Below are positions 20,026-26,809 of a DNA stretch of 29,622 nt, one piece after another. The stretch is from positions 1-29,622 of IMG/VR virus record IMGVR_UViG_3300030419_001398; one strand, given 5' to 3'. The stretch is from a virus. How positions within the stretch are numbered: position 1 is the first letter of the stretch; each line of letters begins with the position of its first letter. The translations under genes were made by a program, and so were the position numbers. Under the pieces are notes generated by a model that saw nothing but the letters and a program-made list of their open reading frames with translations, made no database searches and was not told the DNA's origin.

Positions 20026-20925
20026 ATGCCAATAAATAGAGCTGCGATAAGCAAAGAACTCCTTCCTGGATTAAATGCTGTCTTTGGAATGGAGTATGGT
20101 GAGGTTAATGACGAACATAAACCTCTTTATGAAATAGAAAATTCTGATAGGTCTTTTGAAGAAGAAGTCCTATTTACAGGATTTGGTCAAGCCCCTGTTA
20201 AAAATGAAGGTGCTGCTGTTGTTTATGATGACGCAAGTGAGAGTTATACAGCTCGTTATACAAACGAGACTATAGCTTTAGCTTTCGCAATCACAGAAGA
20301 AGCAATGGAAGATAACCTTTATGATACTTTTGCAAAATTAAGAGCAAAAGGATTAGCAAGAGCCATGGCAAACACTAAACAAGTAAAAGCTGCTAAACTT
20401 TATAATGATGGTTTTTCTACAGCACAAGGAGATGGAGTAAGTTTATTTAATACTGCACATCCAACTGTTGGAGATGGAGACCAAAGTAATACAAGCACAG
20501 CAGCAGCGATTGCTGAAGGCACATTAGAGTCTGCTGTAATTTCAATTCAAAAGTTTAAAGATGACAGAGGTATCTTAATTGGTTCTTCTGCTGTTTCTAT
20601 ACACGTACCTGTAGACTTAATGTTTACATGTGATGTGTTATTAAACACACCAGGAATTGTAGGTAGTGCAGATAATGACCTTAATGCTATTAGAAATCTA
20701 GGAGTTTTCCCAAAAGGATATACAACTAATAGAAGATTCACAGATACTAATGCATGGTTCATTAAAACTGATGTTCCTAATGGTACAAAGATGTTCAATA
20801 GAACACCTTTACAAACCAAAATGGAGCCTGATTTTGATACTGGTAACCTCAGATTTAAAGCCAGAGAAAGATATTCTTTTGGAGTATCTGACTGGAGAGG
20901 TTGGTTTGGTAATCAAGGTGCATAA
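20026..20925 (+). CDS. Major capsid protein (HK97 fold, Mu gpT-like), 299 aa
   Basis: Forms the icosahedral shell. The N-terminal arm is followed by FEEEVLFTGFGQAPVKNEGA (E-loop-like), a helical segment around 88-115 with EDNLYDTFAKLRAKGLARAM (spine helix), then FNTAHPTVGDGD, an A-domain with ILIGSSAVSIHVPVDLMF, and a C-terminal FKARERYSFGVSDWRGWFG. About 300 residues is the usual size for this Mu-like subfamily. Strong AAGGAG. It follows the probable decoration protein. Confidence 0.9.
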   Translation: MPINRAAISKELLPGLNAVFGMEYGEVNDEHKPLYEIENSDRSFEEEVLFTGFGQAPVKNEGAAVVYDDASESYTARYTNETIALAFAITEEAMEDNLYDTFAKLRAKGLARAMANTKQVKAAKLYNDGFSTAQGDGVSLFNTAHPTVGDGDQSNTSTAAAIAEGTLESAVISIQKFKDDRGILIGSSAVSIHVPVDLMFTCDVLLNTPGIVGSADNDLNAIRNLGVFPKGYTTNRRFTDTNAWFIKTDVPNGTKMFNRTPLQTKMEPDFDTGNLRFKARERYSFGVSDWRGWFGNQGA

Positions 20926-20936
20926 CCATTAATAAC

Positions 20937-20964
20937 TAGGGAGGGTAGTAAAATACCCTTCCTA
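20937..20964 (+). promoter_or_regulatory. Hairpin between capsid and next gene
   Basis: TAGGGAGGGTA (20937-20947) pairs with TACCCTTCCTA (20954-20964) through 11 bp including a G-U pair, with a 6-nt loop. It is followed by purines, not a U run. It is therefore more likely an RNA-stability or processing hairpin that protects the abundant capsid message than a terminator. Confidence 0.6.
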
Positions 20965-20979
20965 ATTAAAGGAAAAAAC

Positions 20980-21249
20980 ATGGCAACAAATATAAGAACA
21001 GTTAATAAAAGAGGTGGTGATGGAGATATTATTAGCACCACTAATAGAACTAGAATATTAGGAGTTCATTCCTATTCTACTGTAGCAGGAGTAGTTACTA
21101 TTGGAGACCAATCAGGAGCAGTTATAGTATATGAAGTTGGTGCAAGTGCAGAATCAGATATGTACTTTGGAGAAATGGGTGTACTTTGTAGTGGAACAAT
21201 TAGCATATCTACACCAGATGCAGGTAGTGTTACTTTAACAGTAGGATAA
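20980..21249 (+). CDS. Small virion-like beta protein, 89 aa
   Basis: Beta-rich sequence: NKRGGDGDIISTTNRTRILG, VAGVVTIGDQSGAVIVYEVG, then a Gly/Ser-rich end with GTISISTPDAGSVTLTVG. It lies between the capsid and adaptor genes with AAAGGAAAA upstream. A decoration or head-completion role is likely from position; no family is certain. Confidence 0.7.
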   Translation: MATNIRTVNKRGGDGDIISTTNRTRILGVHSYSTVAGVVTIGDQSGAVIVYEVGASAESDMYFGEMGVLCSGTISISTPDAGSVTLTVG

Positions 21250-21253
21250 TATA

Positions 21254-21952
21254 GTGCCTAATTATTCGTTTCTTAAAACTGATATAACAAATACAATAGA
21301 AAATAACTCAACAGAATTTGAAGAACAAATACCTTATATTGTAGAAAAAGCTGAAGATAGATTAGTAAAAGAACTTGACGACCCAGGTTTAGATAACTAT
21401 TCTACTTTTTCATTTATAGCTTCTAATCCAGTAGTTAGTTTACCTGCTGATACATTAGTCGTAAGAAATGTAAACTATACCACAAGTGTTTCAACAACAG
21501 ACGTTCCTGCTAATTCAAAAGTAAGTTTATTACAAAGACCTTATGAATATGCAATAGATTATTTTCCTTATGCTAGTGCATCAACAGGAACCCCAAGATA
21601 CTATTCAAGAAAAACTAATACACAAATTTATATTGTACCAACACCTGCATCTGCAGTATCAGGTGAAATACAGTATACACGTAGACCTTTGGCATTAGCT
21701 AGTGCTACAGGTACAAGTGTAACAACATCAAATTATTTTAGTGAGTTTTGTTATAATGCTTTATTTTCTGCATGTATGGTAGAATCTTGTTATTTTATAA
21801 AAGATTTACAAGCTGTTGCAACATGGGAAGCTAAATATAAAAATTCAATAGATGCTCTGCGTAATCAAGCTAGAAGAATGAGACAAGATGATATGCAGGT
21901 AGCAGCTAGTCCTGCAGGAGGACCTAACCCAGTAATACAAGGAGCAAACTAA
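21254..21952 (+). CDS. Head-to-tail adaptor protein 1, 232 aa, GTG start
   Basis: Sits under the portal to extend the DNA channel. Pattern of the podoviral adaptor family (gp4/gp11-like): N-terminal helix with QIPYIVEKAEDRLVKELDDP, a beta region with VVSLPADTLVVRNVNY, then RYYSRKTNTQIYIVPTPASA and a helical C-terminus (ATWEAKYKNSIDALRNQARR). The GTG at 21254 has AGGAT upstream. A second adaptor-like protein is encoded at 22701-23381, so two rings may be stacked. Confidence 0.78.
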   Translation: MPNYSFLKTDITNTIENNSTEFEEQIPYIVEKAEDRLVKELDDPGLDNYSTFSFIASNPVVSLPADTLVVRNVNYTTSVSTTDVPANSKVSLLQRPYEYAIDYFPYASASTGTPRYYSRKTNTQIYIVPTPASAVSGEIQYTRRPLALASATGTSVTTSNYFSEFCYNALFSACMVESCYFIKDLQAVATWEAKYKNSIDALRNQARRMRQDDMQVAASPAGGPNPVIQGAN

Positions 21953-22134
21953 TGTCTAATAAACTTAAAGAATTATTGAAAAATGCCAAAAATGAAGAAG
22001 AAAGAGTAGATATAATGGATAAGTGGTTACTTAAAAAAATAGAAATAGAAGAATCAGAAGATTTTAAAAAAGGTGGCTATATAAAAGGTAACAAATTTGT
22101 TGCTAAACAATATGGTGGTAAAATTGGTAAATAG
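21952..22134 (+). CDS. Hypothetical mini-protein, 60 aa
   Basis: Helical charged N-terminus (LKELLKNAKNEEERVDIMDK) and a basic Gly-rich tail (KKGGYIKGNKFVAKQYGGKI). Start shares a base with the adaptor stop (TAATG), with GGAG upstream. First of four tiny genes inserted between the two adaptor genes. Function unknown. Confidence 0.72.
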   Translation: MSNKLKELLKNAKNEEERVDIMDKWLLKKIEIEESEDFKKGGYIKGNKFVAKQYGGKIGK

Positions 22135-22261
22135 AACTAATGTATCAAAACAAATTAGTAAAGAAATAAAAGAATTTAAAAAAGGTAATAAAAAGATAAA
22201 AAATAAAAAGCAGGCTATAGCTATTGCTTATAATAAATTAAAAAAGAAGAGGAGAAAATAA
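22112..22261 (+). CDS. Basic mini-protein resembling DUF6496, 49 aa
   Basis: Translated by eye. The segment KEIKEFKKGNKKIKNKKQAI followed by AIAYNKLKKKRRK matches the pattern 'v-x-eFk-x-GkLks...k-x-kQAIAIA-x-x-x-ar' of small basic proteins known as DUF6496 (from memory). Start at 22112 (ATG) or the following GTG. Overlaps its neighbours. The function of the family is not known. Lys-rich character suggests nucleic-acid binding. Confidence 0.6.
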   Translation: MVVKLVNRTNVSKQISKEIKEFKKGNKKIKNKKQAIAIAYNKLKKKRRK

Positions 22262-22431
22262 TGGAAGATAAGAAACAAACAACTTTAATAGCAGGAGCTA
22301 ATGCAAGATTTATGAATGAAAAGACTGGTTTATATTGTAGTGGTAAACCAACTGGTCAAGGATATGGTGCTGCTAGAAAAGGACCTGCAGTAAATGTAGG
22401 TAAAGAATATAAAAAAACAGAAAAAAAATAA
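22261..22431 (+). CDS. Hypothetical mini-protein, 56 aa
   Basis: Translated by eye: MEDKKQTTLIAGANARFMNE, then KTGLYCSGKPTGQGYGAARK and a Lys-rich end. The Gly-rich 'CSGKPTGQGYGAARKG' looks like a flexible basic tail. AAGAGGAG precedes the ATG, which shares one base with the previous stop. Function unknown. Confidence 0.65.
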   Translation: MEDKKQTTLIAGANARFMNEKTGLYCSGKPTGQGYGAARKGPAVNVGKEYKKTEKK

Positions 22432-22554
22432 ATGAACATAACACCTGAACTAATTACTACAATACATAATATATCTTGGTTTGATGGTATACTTTATATT
22501 ATACTTGGATTAGGTGTTTATTCAGCATATAGATGGATAAAAAATAAAATATAA
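22432..22554 (+). CDS. Small membrane peptide, 40 aa
   Basis: Translated by eye: a polar N-terminus (NITPELITTIHNISW), one hydrophobic helix at residues 18-35 (DGILYIILGLGVYSAYRW) and a basic end (KNKI). It would insert with one membrane span. It lies one base after the previous stop. Ends exactly where the riboswitch-like element begins. Function unknown; holin-like size is noted but not evidence. Confidence 0.6.
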   Translation: MNITPELITTIHNISWFDGILYIILGLGVYSAYRWIKNKI

Positions 22555-22616
22555 TCGTTTGACTCATTGAGTTGGAAGTAGGTATCGAAGAAACGCACTA
22601 ACTTTAATTAGGAGGT
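22555..22616 (+). promoter_or_regulatory. Glutamine-riboswitch-like RNA (glnA/glutamine class)
   Basis: P1 is CGTTT (22556-22560) with AAACG (22591-22595). P2 is a small hairpin GACTC-ATT-GAGTT (22561-22573). The conserved GGAAGTAGG follows (22574-22582), then CGAAG (22586-22590) leading into AAACGC. This order (CGUU-, stem, GGAAGUAGG, CGAAG-AACGC) is the signature I know for the glutamine aptamer. The usual P3 is nearly absent (GG-UAU-C). Downstream CTAA/TTAG (22598-22611) can form beside the GGAGG (22611-22615), so translational control of the 33-aa gene is likely. Confidence 0.8.
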
Positions 22617-22621
22617 GTGTT

Positions 22622-22723
22622 ATGACAAGACAACAATTATATTGTTATCTTAAAGAACAAAAAGAAAAAATAAAAAAAGAAAAATTAAAAAGGTATTTTA
22701 ATGGCATCTTCAGGAACTTATAA
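22622..22723 (+). CDS. 33-aa Lys-rich peptide under the riboswitch
   Basis: Translated by eye: MTRQQLYCYLKEQKEKIKKE, then KLKRYFNGIFRNL. Predicted as one basic amphipathic helix. The strong GGAGG is 6 nt before the ATG. It is the first frame after the glutamine-riboswitch-like element, as is the case for the 'downstream peptide' of the related class. Its end overlaps the adaptor 2 gene by 23 nt, so it may couple riboswitch output to adaptor 2 translation. Confidence 0.65.
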   Translation: MTRQQLYCYLKEQKEKIKKEKLKRYFNGIFRNL

Positions 22724-23381
22724 TTTTAATTTAGATATAGATGAAGTAATTCAAGAAGCTACAGAAATGATAGGTGGTGAACAAACTCTTGGACATACAC
22801 CTCAATCAGCAAGAAGGTCTATAAATTTATTATTAAATGATTGGCAAAATAGAGGTGTTTTATTATGGTCAACATTTACTACAGCAGTAACAGTATCAAC
22901 AAGTGTCACATCTTATGATTTAGCAGATTCAGTAAATGATGCTTTAGTTATTACAATTAAAGCAAGTGCTGCAGCTACAGAAACACAATTAACAAGAATA
23001 TCATTTGAAGAATATAATGTTTTACCTAATAAGTCACAAACAGGTAGACCAACACAATATGCTATAAAAAGAAATGTAGATAAACCTACAGTATTTTTAT
23101 ATCCTATACCTAATAATAATACAGAAATATTAACAATAGAAGCAATAAGACAATTACAAGATGTAAATAAATCTGCAGAACAAAATGCAGATATACCAAA
23201 AAGATTTTTACCTTGCTTAACTTATGGGCTTGCACATCAATTAGCACAAAAAAGACCAGGTATTACTGATGCAAGAGTAGCTATGTTAAAAGCAAGTTAT
23301 GAAGAAACATTTAAAAGAGCTATGGAAGAAGATAAAGAAAGAGCAAGTATTTATTTTAAACCTAAATTAGGATATGTTTAA
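22701..23381 (+). CDS. Head-to-tail adaptor protein 2 (P22 gp4-like), 226 aa
   Basis: N-terminal helices (DIDEVIQEATEMIGGEQTLG, ARRSINLLLNDWQNRGVLLW) match the tail-completion/adaptor family that binds the portal base. A beta region (VTSYDLADSVNDALVITI, RPTQYAIKRNVDKPTVFLYP) and C-terminal helices follow: IPKRFLPCLTYGLAHQLAQK, then RVAMLKASYEETFKRAMEED. The start overlaps the 33-aa peptide gene by 23 nt, with AAGG upstream. It probably builds the second ring below adaptor 1. Confidence 0.82.
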   Translation: MASSGTYNFNLDIDEVIQEATEMIGGEQTLGHTPQSARRSINLLLNDWQNRGVLLWSTFTTAVTVSTSVTSYDLADSVNDALVITIKASAAATETQLTRISFEEYNVLPNKSQTGRPTQYAIKRNVDKPTVFLYPIPNNNTEILTIEAIRQLQDVNKSAEQNADIPKRFLPCLTYGLAHQLAQKRPGITDARVAMLKASYEETFKRAMEEDKERASIYFKPKLGYV

Positions 23382-23671
23382 TGTCTAGAAGAAGTACAAA
23401 AGCAAGAGCAATGTGTGATTCATGTTCATTTGTTTATGACATGAGAGTTATGAAATTAAACAGTTATGATATGGTAGTATGTCCTGAATGTTTTGAAGGT
23501 AATTACGATTTAAAAAATCATCCACAAAATAAAGCTGCTGATGTAAGAGAGGATACAATAGTTCCTAACGCAAGACCAGATAGTGGTGGTAGAAATATAA
23601 TATGGGAATCAGCTAATTTTACATGGAATGATATTCCAGAACCAGATACTAGAAAATGGGGTACAGTATGA
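23381..23671 (+). CDS. Small Cys-pair virion-operon protein, 96 aa
   Basis: Contains C12-DS-C15 and C34-PE-C37 (MCDSCSFVYD; VVCPECFEGN), a classical single zinc ribbon. The C-terminal half is NARPDSGGRNIIWESANFTW, then NDIPEPDTRKWG, which looks extended. TAATG overlap with adaptor 2. Similar proteins lie between adaptor and tail genes in other marine podoviruses. Function unknown, probably a tail component. Confidence 0.78.
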   Translation: MSRRSTKARAMCDSCSFVYDMRVMKLNSYDMVVCPECFEGNYDLKNHPQNKAADVREDTIVPNARPDSGGRNIIWESANFTWNDIPEPDTRKWGTV

Positions 23672-26007
23672 GTGATTTAACAGATAAATTAATTAACGCA
23701 ACATATAAAAAATTATTACAAATAGAAACATCTGGTAATACAGGAGCTGATGGAACTTTAAGAAAAATACAAACAGGTGATGGAACAAGTATTGCTTTAA
23801 AAATAGCAACAAGTGCTGTTGAAGTATCAGGTAATTTAGGTGTTACTAATAATGCTTCTGTAGCAGGAGATTTACAAATAACAAATAAAGTATGTGCTTC
23901 TGCTTTTTATGGTGATGGCTCTAATCTTACAGGTGTTACTATGTCTGTTGGAGGTAATATATCTGTAGGTAATGCAACAGTAGGTGGTAATCTTTATGTT
24001 AGTGGAACTACTACAGTTGTGGGAGCAACACATTTACAAAGTTCATTAAGTGTAGCAGCAGGTACATCAATAGGTGGTAATCTAAATGTATTAGGTACAG
24101 CTACAGTATCTGGAGAAACAGGTTTTCTTGGAGCAGTTAGAGTTTCAGGTAATACAACAATAGGTGGTACATTATCTGTAGGTGGTGCAACACATCTTGG
24201 TTCTACATTAACAGTAGCAGGTAATACAACTTTAACAGGAACACTTGGTGTAGGTGGTGCTGCTAATTTTGCAAGCACAGCAACTATTGCAGGTAATACT
24301 TCTATAGGTGGAACATTATCAGTAGGAGGAGCTACTCATTTAGCAAGTACATTAACAGTAGCAGGTAATACTACTATGACAGGTAACTTGGGAGTTGGTG
24401 GCACATTAACTGCTGTAGGTAAAGCTGAATTTGATGGAGATGTATGTGTTTCAGGTAATACAGCTTTAGTAGGTAATGTTTCAATAGGTGGTACGTCTAA
24501 TACTACAGGTAAAGCAGAATTTGAAGGTGATGTATCTGTATCAGGTAATGTAAATATTGGTGGAACAACTACTATAGCAGGAGCAGTATCATTAGGTAGT
24601 ACACTTGATGTAAATAGCAACGTATCTATAGGTGGTACATCTAATATAACAGGTAAAGCAGAATTTGAAGGTGATGTATCTGTATCAGGTGATATAAATA
24701 TTGGTGGTACAGCAACAATAGCTAGTAATGTATCTATAGGTGGTACAGTAACAATAGGTGGAGCAAATGTACAAGCTGCAAATGCTAAAGTATGTGCTAG
24801 TGCTTTTTATGGAGATGGTGCTAATTTAACAAATGTACCTACAGGAGCCATATCAGGTAATATATCAGTATCTAATGCTGTTGTTGGAGGAACATTACAA
24901 GTATCTTCTACAGCTACTATAACAGGAGCTGTATCTTTAGGAAGTACATTAGATGTAGCAGGTAATACATCAATAGGTGGTACATCCAATATAACAGGTA
25001 AAGCTGAATTTGAAGGAGATGTTTCAGTATCAGGAGATATGAATATTGGAGGTCATACAACTATAGCAGGTGCAGTACAATTAAATTCTACTTTAAGTGT
25101 TGCAGGAGAAGCTCATTTAAAAGATGCAGTAAGTATAGGAACAACACTTGTTGTAGGAGGTAAGGCAGAATTTGATAGTGATGTTTGTGTATCTGGTAAT
25201 ACAGCTTTAGTAGGTAATGTATCTATAGGTGGTACATCCAATATAACAGGTAAAGCAGAGTTTGAGGGTGACGTATCAGTAAGTGGTAATGTTGCAATAG
25301 GTGGCACAACAACAATAACAGGTGCAGTATCTCTTGGCAGTACATTAGATGTTGCAGGTGATGCTTCTGTATCTGGTGATTTAAATATAGGTGGACATGC
25401 TACTATAGCAGGTGCAGTTCAACTAGGTTCTACATTAAGTGTTGCAGGAACAACTCATTTACAAGACGCAGTAAGTTTAGCAAGTACACTTGTTGTAGGT
25501 GGCAAAGCAGAGTTTGATGGAGACGTTTGTATATCAGGTAATTCACAATTAGTAGGTACTGCTAAAATTACAGGTGCTACAACAATAACAGGTAATTCAG
25601 GATTTTTAGGTACAGTAAGAGTATCAGGTAATACTTCATTAGAAGGACAATTACAATTAACAAAAAGTGCAGCAGCAGTTGTATGTGCAACAGCTATTAA
25701 TGGTGTAACATCTGTATCATTAAACTTTGGTGCATGTCAAAACTTTTATACATCAGTAACTGCAGCACATACTTTAGCACAACCTATAGGATGTAGAACA
25801 GGACAAACAGGTAGTATTTTCTTACACCAAGATGGAGGTAGTGGTACAATGGCATATCATGCAGATTTTAAATTTATAGGTGGTACAGACCCAACCATGT
25901 CAACAGCAGATGATGCAGTAGATAGATTAGATTATATTGTAGTATCTGCATCTAGTGATGGAGTTGGAGGAGATATTCAAATGATAATTTCACAGGCATA
26001 CGCATAA
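23668..26007 (+). CDS. Tail fibre protein with beta-repeat shaft, 779 aa
   Basis: Receptor-contacting fibre. The N-terminal 45 residues (LTDKLINATYKKLLQIETSG) probably attach to the tail. Residues about 55-660 are many short repeats of the kind VSGNxxIGGTxTIxGAV with regular Gly and Asn, predicting a long triple-stranded beta-helix-like shaft. KVCASAFYGDG[SA]NLT appears at two places. The C-terminal about 110 residues (VCATAINGVTSVSLNFGACQ to the end) form a separate beta domain, the likely tip or knob. Start at 23668 overlaps the upstream stop as ATGA. An in-frame ATG at 23656 is less likely. Confidence 0.88.
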   Translation: MSDLTDKLINATYKKLLQIETSGNTGADGTLRKIQTGDGTSIALKIATSAVEVSGNLGVTNNASVAGDLQITNKVCASAFYGDGSNLTGVTMSVGGNISVGNATVGGNLYVSGTTTVVGATHLQSSLSVAAGTSIGGNLNVLGTATVSGETGFLGAVRVSGNTTIGGTLSVGGATHLGSTLTVAGNTTLTGTLGVGGAANFASTATIAGNTSIGGTLSVGGATHLASTLTVAGNTTMTGNLGVGGTLTAVGKAEFDGDVCVSGNTALVGNVSIGGTSNTTGKAEFEGDVSVSGNVNIGGTTTIAGAVSLGSTLDVNSNVSIGGTSNITGKAEFEGDVSVSGDINIGGTATIASNVSIGGTVTIGGANVQAANAKVCASAFYGDGANLTNVPTGAISGNISVSNAVVGGTLQVSSTATITGAVSLGSTLDVAGNTSIGGTSNITGKAEFEGDVSVSGDMNIGGHTTIAGAVQLNSTLSVAGEAHLKDAVSIGTTLVVGGKAEFDSDVCVSGNTALVGNVSIGGTSNITGKAEFEGDVSVSGNVAIGGTTTITGAVSLGSTLDVAGDASVSGDLNIGGHATIAGAVQLGSTLSVAGTTHLQDAVSLASTLVVGGKAEFDGDVCISGNSQLVGTAKITGATTITGNSGFLGTVRVSGNTSLEGQLQLTKSAAAVVCATAINGVTSVSLNFGACQNFYTSVTAAHTLAQPIGCRTGQTGSIFLHQDGGSGTMAYHADFKFIGGTDPTMSTADDAVDRLDYIVVSASSDGVGGDIQMIISQAYA
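24484..25286 (+). repeat. Long imperfect repeat in the fibre gene
   Basis: A module of about 66 bp encoding IGGTSN[IT]TGKAEFEGDVSVSG recurs at about 24484, 24625, 24970 and 25221 with 85-95% identity by eye. Related shorter units (IGGT, VSGN, GSTL) fill the rest. High DNA identity between modules suggests recent expansion or recombination in the shaft. Confidence 0.75.
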
Positions 26008-26804
26008 TGGGAGTATTTCAAAATCATTTAATGGGAGCAGCAGCAGCAGCAAGTGCAGGTGGTGATTTTTATTCATATACAATCGACCAAAGCTGTAGAA
26101 TGACTAAATCTGAATCTAGTTATTTAAGAATGACACAAGGAACACCTACTAGCACAACAACTTGTACTTGGAGTATGTGGGTAAAAAGACATGGTCCTAT
26201 ACCTGCAGGACATAATATTAATAATGTTTTTATAACATTAGGAAATAGTGGTTCTCAATATGTTTTTATTGGTTTTAATGTTAGTACAGCAGATGCATTA
26301 AAACAAGATTGGCAAACTAGTCCAGGTGCTGCTACTACTGATGCAAAATTTCGTGATACTTCAGCATGGAATCATTTTGTATTTAGATATGACAGTACTG
26401 AATCTACAGAAGCAGATAGATATAGATGGTATTTAAATGGTAATCAGTTAAGTTTTGCATCACAAGCAGCTATATCTGAAGATGCTTCTTTTTCACAACT
26501 AGGTAGTGGTAATTATATAGGACATGGTTATTTATCTTGGGCACAAGGAGCAGATGTATATTTAGCAGAGGTTCATTTTTGTGATGGACAATCATATGCA
26601 CCTTCACAGTTTGGTGAAACTAAAAATGGTGTATGGATTCCAAAAGACCCTAGTGGAACAACTTATGGTAACAATGGTTACTATTTAAAATTTGAAAATG
26701 CAAGTGACCTTGGAAATGATTCGAGTGGAAACAATAATGATTTAACAGCAAGTGGGCTAGGAACAGACCATCAAGTTCTTGATAGTCCAACATTTGGGAG
26801 TTAA
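26007..26804 (+). CDS. LamG-like (concanavalin-fold) tail protein, 265 aa
   Basis: A Concanavalin A-like/LamG jelly-roll domain is suggested by SSYLRMTQGTPTSTTTCTWS, then MWVKRHGPIPAG, AWNHFVFRYDSTESTEADRY, RWYLNGNQLSF and the C-terminal VYLAEVHFCDGQSYAPSQFG. It is typical of marine phage tail proteins that bind glycans. Ends ASGLGTDHQVLDSPTFGS. In homologues as I recall them, such an end continues into the next domain as one polypeptide; here a stop intervenes and the SPRY-like protein starts 6 nt later in a different frame. Confidence 0.78.
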   Translation: MGVFQNHLMGAAAAASAGGDFYSYTIDQSCRMTKSESSYLRMTQGTPTSTTTCTWSMWVKRHGPIPAGHNINNVFITLGNSGSQYVFIGFNVSTADALKQDWQTSPGAATTDAKFRDTSAWNHFVFRYDSTESTEADRYRWYLNGNQLSFASQAAISEDASFSQLGSGNYIGHGYLSWAQGADVYLAEVHFCDGQSYAPSQFGETKNGVWIPKDPSGTTYGNNGYYLKFENASDLGNDSSGNNNDLTASGLGTDHQVLDSPTFGS

Positions 26805-26809
26805 TTAAT

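Noticed and set aside
20937-20964. Rho-independent terminator after the capsid gene
   Set aside because: The stem is strong but is followed by purines, not a U run, and cotranscribed genes continue directly after it.
23994-25307. Minus-strand open frames opposite the tail fibre gene
   Set aside because: Their Pro/Val/Thr-rich repeats are the reverse complement of the fibre repeats. They have no ribosome sites.
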